Shown here in pieces: positions 58,607 through 64,000 of a DNA stretch of 64,000 nucleotides (position 1 is the stretch's first letter; each line of letters opens with the position of its first letter). The notes under the pieces are model-generated. The model was not told the origin of the DNA, did no database searches, and saw only the letters and a program-made list of their open reading frames with translations. Source of the DNA: Petunia secreta (Eukaryota; Streptophyta; Magnoliopsida; Solanales; Solanaceae); the NCBI GenBank assembly GCA_029990175.1, contig JARKIP010000021.1, positions 15,939,501 through 16,003,500 of the forward strand, read 5' to 3'. Both the position numbers and the translations under genes were made by a program.

Positions 58607-61010
58607 ATGAAGAGGTTTTTCCAACATGTATCTTCCAAGTTGCCACAATCAAGTTCATCCGCTCAAAATGCTTTCTGAGTGAACAAAAATTTTGATCAAT
58701 CAGAAGAAAATACTCATTCTGCTGAAAAACAACGGCGAGATATAGACTTGGAATCCTTAAAAGCTGACCCGAAGGAAAGAATACCTATAACTAACTATCA
58801 TCCAAATGATCGTGATAACATTAGAAGAGCATACCTCCAAAAAGGCCTCTATCAACCTCGAAAGCATGACTTTACTCAACCTGATTTTTCTGGATTCCTG
58901 CGTCGTTTTAATACTAAATGGTTTGATTAATATCACGATTGGTTAGAGTACAGTGTGATAGAAGATGCAGCTTATTATTTGGGTTGTTATTAATTTCAAT
59001 ATGAAAGCAATCATCAAAGTGGAGGTGAAGCATTTCCTAGCACATGGTTTAAGAGTTGGAACAAAAAAGACAGACTAAAAGTGCAAGTTGGAGGAAAACA
59101 TAGTATCCACAACCAGGCAAAAAAAAATGTGAAGATCTAATGCGACAAGAACAGTCAATTCAAAATGCATTTGTTAAGCAATCCAGTCAAACTAAGCTTG
59201 AGTACCGAATTCGCTTAAATGCTTCAGTTAATGTGGTGAGGCTCCTTTTGACTCAAGGATTTACATTCAACGGACATCATGAAGATGAATCATCATTAAA
59301 TAAAGGTAAATTTCTTGAAATCCTTTCATGGTATGCCAAGTGGTGTGATAAAATCCGTGATTATGTATTGGAAAATGCTCCAAAAAATTATCAGATGACT
59401 TCTCATAAAATTCAAAAATATATCAAGGCTTGTAAGATTGAGACAATTAAAGCTATTAAAGAAGATCTAAATGGTGACTATTTTGCATTGCTAGTCGATG
59501 AATCTTGTGATATCTCACGCAAGGAACAAATGGCAATAGTCGTGCAATATGTTAATAAATTAGGATCTGTGGTAGAATAATTTATTTGGGATTGTTCATG
59601 TTCGTGATACTAGTGCTTCATGTTTAAAAGAAGCTATTGCTGATTACCTAGCTCAACAATCTCTGAGTTTATCTTATATACGTGGACAATGGTATGACGG
59701 AGCAAGCAATATGCAATGAGATATAAGTGGTGTTAAAACTTTGATTCAAAAAGAAAGTAGATCTGCTCATTCTGTTCATTGTTTTGCCCACCAACTTCAA
59801 CTGACTCTGGTTGCGATTTCTAAAAAGTGTCTTGAAGTGGGAAAGCTTGTAGTGTTGATTTCTGAAGTCCTGAATGTAGTTGGGGTTTGTTTTAAGCGTA
59901 TGGGCGATCTTCGAAAATCTCAAGCAGAAAAACTTCAAATAGCGTTAGATATGGGTGAACTTGAAACTGGTAAGGGCTTGAATCAAGAACTTAGTATTGC
60001 TAGAGATGCGGACACTTATTGGGGATCACATTACAAATCTTTAAGAACTTCATTAGTATGTTTGATACTATTATTGATGTTCTTGATATTATTGTTGATA
60101 ATGGTCGATCTTCAGAGGAAATAGCAAAGGCAACATAATATATTGAAAAAATTCAAATTGCTTTCATGTTACAATTAATGAGAGATGTCCTGGAGATAAC
60201 AAATGAGCTTAATGCATCCTTACAAAATAAGGAGCAGGATATTGCAAATGCCGTTATACTTGTTGAAGCGGTGAAAAGACGGTTGCAATGGTTAAGGGAT
60301 AATAAATGGAATTCATTTCTTAAAAAGGTGTCTGCATTTTGTGTCAACGGTGATATTTTAATACCAAATTTTGATGAGCTCTATGTTAATTATGGAAGGT
60401 GTCGACGTAAAGTTCCAGGTAAAGTTCCTGATATTTCTATTTTACATCACTATCGCTTTGATGTATTTTGTAAGATTATTGACTGGCAACTTCAAGAACT
60501 TAATGACCGTTTCAATGAGGTGGAAACAGATTTGCTTATTGGAGTAGGTTGTTTGAATCCAATTGACTCATTTTCCAGTCTTGACATCAAGAAGATACTA
60601 AGAATGACTGAACTATATCATGATGATTTTGATGAAAATATTATGGATAGTCTAAAGAACCAGTTGGAGACTTATATTATTGATGTCCGTGATATTGATA
60701 AAAGATTCTGCAATCTAAAGGGACTAGGTGATCTTTTTGAAATGTTAGTAAAGACAAAGAAGATTTAACTTATCCGTTGATATTCTGCCTTGTGAAATTT
60801 GCTTTGCTCCTACCAGTTGCCACTGCTACAGTTGAAAGAGCATTTTCAGCAATGAAGTTGATCAAGAGTGAATTGCGAAATCGAATAAATGATGATTTCT
60901 TGAGCGGTTGTATGGTGCCTTATGTAGAGAGAAAAATATTCAATAGTGTTTATGATGAGAGTATTATGAAAACGTTTCAAAAAATGACAACTCGTAGAAT
61001 GCAGTTGTAA
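58607..61010 (+). pseudogene. hAT transposase (ZMYM-like / TTF finger, DUF4371) remnant
   Basis: Start MKRFFQHVSSKLPQSS at 58,607, followed at once by a stop. Next is a TTF-type segment (GLYQPRKHDFTQPDF, then a GFLRRFNTKWFD-stop; the finger Cys residues are largely lost). A DUF4371 segment (59,140-59,580) has YFALLVDESCDISRKEQMAI, the region of the first catalytic Asp. HCFAHQLQLTLVAISKK follows at 59,780. The C-terminal hAT dimerisation domain (60,777-61,010) has LLPVATATVERAFSAMKLIK. At least six stops or frameshifts. The order and motifs are those of plant 'zinc finger MYM-type protein 1-like' hAT proteins. Confidence 0.9.
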
Positions 61011-61129
61011 TAATATAATTCTGTAGTTTCTTGATTTAATAGCTTCTTTTTGTTGACTTCTTCATGAATTTATTTCTTCATATGTTGAATCCACTTGATG
61101 AAAATTCTGAGTCCGCCATTGATCACTAG

Positions 61130-61426
61130 CACAAAGAGATAGGGAGACATAGGGTCTCCTTGTCTCAATTCCTTCTTGACTTGAAACTTGGTTGTTATGC
61201 TCTCATTCTATAATATGAGATTAGATCATTCAAATTCAGACATCTATTATAAACAAATAAAGCCAAACTCGTACTCATTTGATTGTTTGAACAAGGAGAA
61301 TTTAATCTCCTCATCAAATTCAACACGACTAAGTTTGGGTGCAATCTTTTTTCTTTTTATAAAATTCACATAAACCATAAAATTTATAAATTATTTCATT
61401 AATAAGAAATATGAAATAAGAATATA
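61130..61426. other. end of LINE 3 relic and spacer
   Basis: LINE homology to about 61,205, then AT-rich spacer without a recognisable gene. Confidence 0.5.
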
Positions 61427-61677
61427 TTCCCTCCGTCCCATTTTAGTTATCGCTTTAGCCAGTTTCATTTGTCCCAAATTAGTTGTCGCTTTAGTATTTC
61501 AAGATATTTTTTAACAATTTTTTCCAACTATGCCCATATTTAATAAAGTAGTATTTCCTATAAAAGTCAATCCAGTTTCATTTATTAGGGGTAAAATAGT
61601 AAAAGACATACCCTATTTATTGATTTCTTAATGGGCGTGCATAAGCCTAAAGCGACAACTAAAATGGGACAAGGGAA
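61427..61677. repeat. MITE, same family as 27,513-27,761, opposite orientation
   Basis: 251 bp. Left end TTCCCTCCGTCCCATTTTAG, right end CTAAAATGGGACAAGGGAA, flanked by TA on both sides. Its sequence follows the reverse complement of the 27,513 copy along its whole length with scattered differences. Confidence 0.9.
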
Positions 61678-61679
61678 TA

Positions 61680-62225
61680 TTTATATTAGTAATACATTGT
61701 TTAAACTATTGAACTGAAAGCGATTATCTCATCTCTTTAGACTCGTACTGTAATCTCCTAACAAAACCATTAATTCCTAAAGCTTTTTTAATTGTCACTA
61801 TGTCAGATTGGAATTAGAAATTTTCTTACTTTTAAGGTTTTTGGGTACCTACAATTTTCGTCATCCCAAAACGTTGACCAATATCCAACGGCTCAAAATA
61901 CATCATCGTCACTGCTGTCATCACTCGCTTACTGTAGGTCCCACTCATCTGACGTGTCCTCACACTCTCAAAACTTACACCCAAAAAAAAAACACTTTCC
62001 AAAATTATACTTAAAAAAAAGGAAAGAGGAAAGCGTAGAATCGGCGGCAATTATAGTGAGGATCTGCATACTATAATTAAAAACTTTACTATTGGGAGTT
62101 TAATTTACAGTTTTGAACACATTCATCCAAGGTATATAAGTTTTTGAACATGTTTAATAAATGTATTATACGTTATGAGGAAATTTAATTTTGATTTTAA
62201 TAGAGCGGCGGCGATTGGATGGGAT
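61680..62225. other. upstream region of the transporter gene
   Basis: No other gene recognised. Probably contains the promoter and 5' UTR of the exon at 62,226; no certain TATA box could be picked. Confidence 0.45.
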
Positions 62226-62330
62226 ATGGCGGAGCTACAGTCGTTACCGTTAAAGGAGAACAAGTTAGCCAAAGGAACTTTTGCGGTGGCTGGAATCATG
62301 TCTACTTTAGTAATTTATGGAATCTTACAG
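62226..62330 (+). CDS. first exon of a probable nucleotide-sugar transporter (UAA/UTR family), partial
   Basis: ATG at 62,226 gives MAELQSLPLKENKLAKG and FAVAGIMSTLVIYGILQ up to the donor CAG|GTATAC at 62,331 (35 codons, phase 0). A short polar leader, then a first membrane helix ending YG-x-LQ at an exon border, is how plant UDP-galactose/UDP-glucose transporter-like proteins of the UTR2/UTR5 type begin; they carry activated sugars into the ER or Golgi. The next exon is not found in the remaining 1.7 kb, which holds repeats. Other small membrane-protein families cannot be excluded on 35 residues. Confidence 0.55.
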
Positions 62331-62611
62331 GTATACTTGCTTCTCTTTTATTCTTGATCTTCACAATGTGCGTGTTTGTGTATTTTTTTAGTTTACACTC
62401 GTAAAGATGTATACTCGGATTTGTGATGTTGAAAACATGACAGGTTAGGTAATGCTGAGCTGATAGTTAAAATTTCTTTACAATGATCATGCATACAAAT
62501 TAAACTCTTTTTGATTAATACAAGCATAATAAACACTGTTAGATTCATACATATGCATCTCTGTAGATTTAGAGAAGGACTTAGTTAATGTTGAAGGGTT
62601 TAAGGAGTAAA
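62331..62611 (+). other. beginning of intron 1 of the transporter gene
   Basis: No exon recognised. Confidence 0.4.
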
Positions 62612-62752
62612 GGCACCAAGGGTGTGGCCTAGTGGTCAATAAAGTGGGATAGAACCAATCCAAGCGGAGGCTTGGTAGGTAGTAGGTATCCGATGGAATT
62701 AGTCGAGATGCGCGTAAGGTGGCCCGGACACCACCGTTATCAAGAAAAAAAA
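62612..62752 (+). repeat. TS-type SINE (tRNA-derived), internally deleted
   Basis: AAGGGTGTGGCCTAGTGGTC (A-box region) at the head, GTATCCGATGGAATTAGTCG and TGGCCCGGACACCACCGTTA near the tail, then ATCAAG and a run of A. These strings are those of the TS SINE family of Solanaceae. The middle is shortened (about 140 bp left). AAGGAG-type bases on both sides (about 62,602 and 62,752) may be the target duplication. Confidence 0.85.
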
Positions 62753-63105
62753 AGGAGAAAACATTTTAGTTATTCTATGCTGCCTAAATGAAAATGAGGA
62801 GAAAGTATTTCAAAGTTGGATGTTTTTTCATACTTGAAAAGAAAAAAAAAAGGAAATGTAGTTGCTTTTTGTAATGTGTGTGTGGAGTGTCGGGAATGGT
62901 GGAATATTCACAAAAATATCACTTGTCAAATATTGGGGATAAAAGGGAGAAATAAGGACTGAGATTTTGTATATGGGAAACCATTCCAATTATGGGAAAA
63001 ACCACAATCGGAGAGGAGTAAAACAATATATACACTCTGCGCTTGAGTATCATAAAGTTCTCGAGGTTAATACACTCCAAATGTATACTTTCTTTTGAAC
63101 TATGC
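62753..63105. other. intron/intergenic AT-rich DNA
   Basis: Nothing recognised. Confidence 0.4.
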
Positions 63106-63109
63106 TCAC

Positions 63110-63445
63110 TACAAGAGCTATATCATGGCATTTTAGATTGCAAAAGTGTGTTGTACTTTCAGTAACTAAAATAGAGTATAATGTTGCTACTAAAGCGAGC
63201 AAGGAAATGGTATGGCTTAAGTAGTTTCTTTAAAAACTAGGATTGCAGCACATGGAGTATGTTGTCTATTGAGATGGTCAGAGTGCAATAGACTTGAACC
63301 AAAACGCCATTTACCATGCAAAAATAAAACGCGTTGATATAAGATATCATTGGATTTGTGAGCAAGTGAGAACAAATTGTTACAGGTCAAGAAGATTCAC
63401 ATGACTGACAATCCTGTTTATATGAAGACCAAGGTTATACCGAGA
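63110..63445 (+). pseudogene. Ty1/copia pol remnant (RNase H end)
   Basis: Plus-strand readings with stops give WHFRLQKCVVLSVTKIEYNV, ATKASKEMVWLK, DGQSAIDLNQNAIYHAKIKR and VDIRYHWICEQV. These correspond to the C-terminal RNase H of copia polyproteins (TEAEY…A.KE..WL, D.QSAI.L..NP..H.RTKHID.RYHFIR). No LTR was found next to it. Confidence 0.85.
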
Positions 63446-63446
63446 A

Positions 63447-63535
63447 ACAACAACAACAACAACATATCCCGTTTATCTCACAAGTGGGTTTGGGAAGGGT
63501 GAGATGTACGCAGATCTTACCCCCACCGAGAAACA
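63447..63535 (+). repeat. SINE-derived fragment with CAA repeat
   Basis: AACAACAACAACAACAACAT followed by CTCACAAGTGGGTTTGGGAA and GGTGAGATGTACGCAGATCT. This string (CCCACAAGTGGGGTCTGGGGAGGGT…GTACGCAGACCTTACCCC in other copies) is common in Solanaceae genes and is regarded as SINE-derived. It interrupts the end of the copia remnant. Confidence 0.7.
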
Positions 63536-64000
63536 AGTTCAAGATATGCAAAGAACTTGCTCACATGATCTCCAAATATAAGTTAAGAAGATCCATGGAT
63601 TTGGAGTGGGAGATTTGTGATGTGAATCCATTCCCATTTAGTAGCCAACCAAATCCATTATACCTAATAAGGAGTTAGCTGGTAAGGAAAATCAAAGAAC
63701 TAAGAACTTAACTAAAACAAGTTTGAATTTCTTCTGATGATGACATCAACAAGGGGGTCTTCAATAGGAGACTTTCTCTTTATTTGTGATCACCCAACCC
63801 ACAGGGAAAGTTATGCTCTCTTCAAACCGATCTATTGATCATAAGAGTCGAACTACTTGGGAAAAGTCTGAACCATGCCTCTTCCCTTTAGCTTGAGATT
63901 CTTGGGTCACTTGATATCAACAATGTCTATCCAATTTAGACAGTTTGGTGTTGGACATGACAAAAGAGAAAAGGTGGAGAAGAAGAGAGCATAAGTTTGT
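63536..64000. other. intergenic or intronic DNA to the window end
   Basis: The frame 63,484-63,678 partly reads through the SINE fragment and has no known domain. Nothing else recognised. Confidence 0.4.

Larger units (their letters stand above)
57751..61121 (+). mobile_element. hAT transposon inserted in LINE 3
   Basis: ATCACTAG lies directly outside both ends (57,743-57,750 and 61,122-61,129), an 8-bp duplication as made by hAT transposases. Removing the element and one copy restores an open LINE RT reading (PYLFVLVMEYLH). The right end, read inward, is CAATGGCGGACTCAGAATTT, close to the CAGTGGCGGA-type ends of plant hAT elements. The left end (AAGGAATGGTCCCAC) does not match it well and may be eroded. 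It carries a decayed transposase gene. Confidence 0.88.
56430..61205 (-). mobile_element. LINE 3 relic (minus strand), 5'-truncated, split by a hAT element
   Basis: RT blocks on the minus strand: ELRQGDPMSPYLFVLV (61,130-61,190), continuing after the hAT insertion with MEYLHRSLRQLRHNPNFNY and ICFADDLIMCCKADK (57,355-57,745). Then comes a C-terminal piece MCNSRDEETLYHLYFICPYS…IYHIWQERNQRRF (56,536-56,955) of the zf-RVT region. A poly(T) run (about 56,427-56,443) marks the tail. Upstream of about 61,205 the homology stops, as in 5'-truncated LINE copies. The part before FLW (near 57,450) has an internal deletion. Confidence 0.85.

Noticed and set aside
61788..62076. Overlapping frames upstream of the transporter exon
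   Set aside because: Three frames on both strands, Ser/His/Lys-rich, no domain. More likely the promoter and leader of the following gene.

Overview
This window looks like nuclear DNA of a Solanaceae plant. The evidence is introns with plant-type GT-AG borders, AT-rich spacers, plant-only gene families (DUF1635, ATL RING-H2, plastid RIBA), and short repeats that match the TS-type tRNA-derived SINE known from tobacco and tomato (62,612-62,752). A large-genome genus such as Nicotiana would fit, but the species cannot be fixed from sequence alone. About three quarters of the window is transposable elements, many nested in one another.

Layout. 0.3-1.1 kb: two small inverted-repeat elements (MITEs). 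1.6-12.4 kb: a complete but mutated Ty3/gypsy element of the Tat lineage on the minus strand, with two LTRs and a TCGAA target duplication. Between pol and its 3' LTR lies an opposite-strand gene with its own TATA box and, by my reading, five exons. 13.2-14.9 kb: non-autonomous CACTA element 1 with a Stowaway-like MITE inside. 15.6-23.8 kb: CACTA element 2, with a 3.4 kb Helitron in an intron and a solo LTR beside its TNPD remnant. 25.7-26.3 kb: a 67-bp GTATAC-rich tandem repeat between inverted arms. 28.0-33.5 kb: LINE 1 (L1 type) with a target duplication. 35.1-42.0 kb: the gene island, with a DUF1635 gene (+), an ATL-type RING-H2 ubiquitin ligase gene (+) and a six-exon RIBA riboflavin-synthesis gene (-). 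43.1-50.0 kb: LINE 2 with a perfect 15-bp target duplication. 50.1-50.9 kb: a TIR element. 51.7-55.4 kb: CACTA element 3, which carries an exon that appears captured from a WAT1/UMAMIT-type transporter gene. 56.4-61.2 kb: LINE 3 relic (-) split by a 3.4 kb hAT element. 61.4-61.7 kb: a MITE of the same family as the one at 27.5 kb. 62.2 kb to the end: first exon of a probable nucleotide-sugar transporter gene, followed by an intron holding SINEs and a Ty1/copia remnant.

The host genes look independent. The ATL and RIBA genes are convergent. The RIBA gene has an intact GTP cyclohydrolase II part but an altered catalytic loop in its DHBP-synthase part, as in the RIBA isoforms known to have lost one activity. 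The most unusual items are the spliced antisense gene in the Tat element with UUCG-tetraloop hairpins just downstream, the captured transporter exon in CACTA 3, the long double-open frame in LINE 2, and the depth of nesting. All boundaries and exon models were read by eye.
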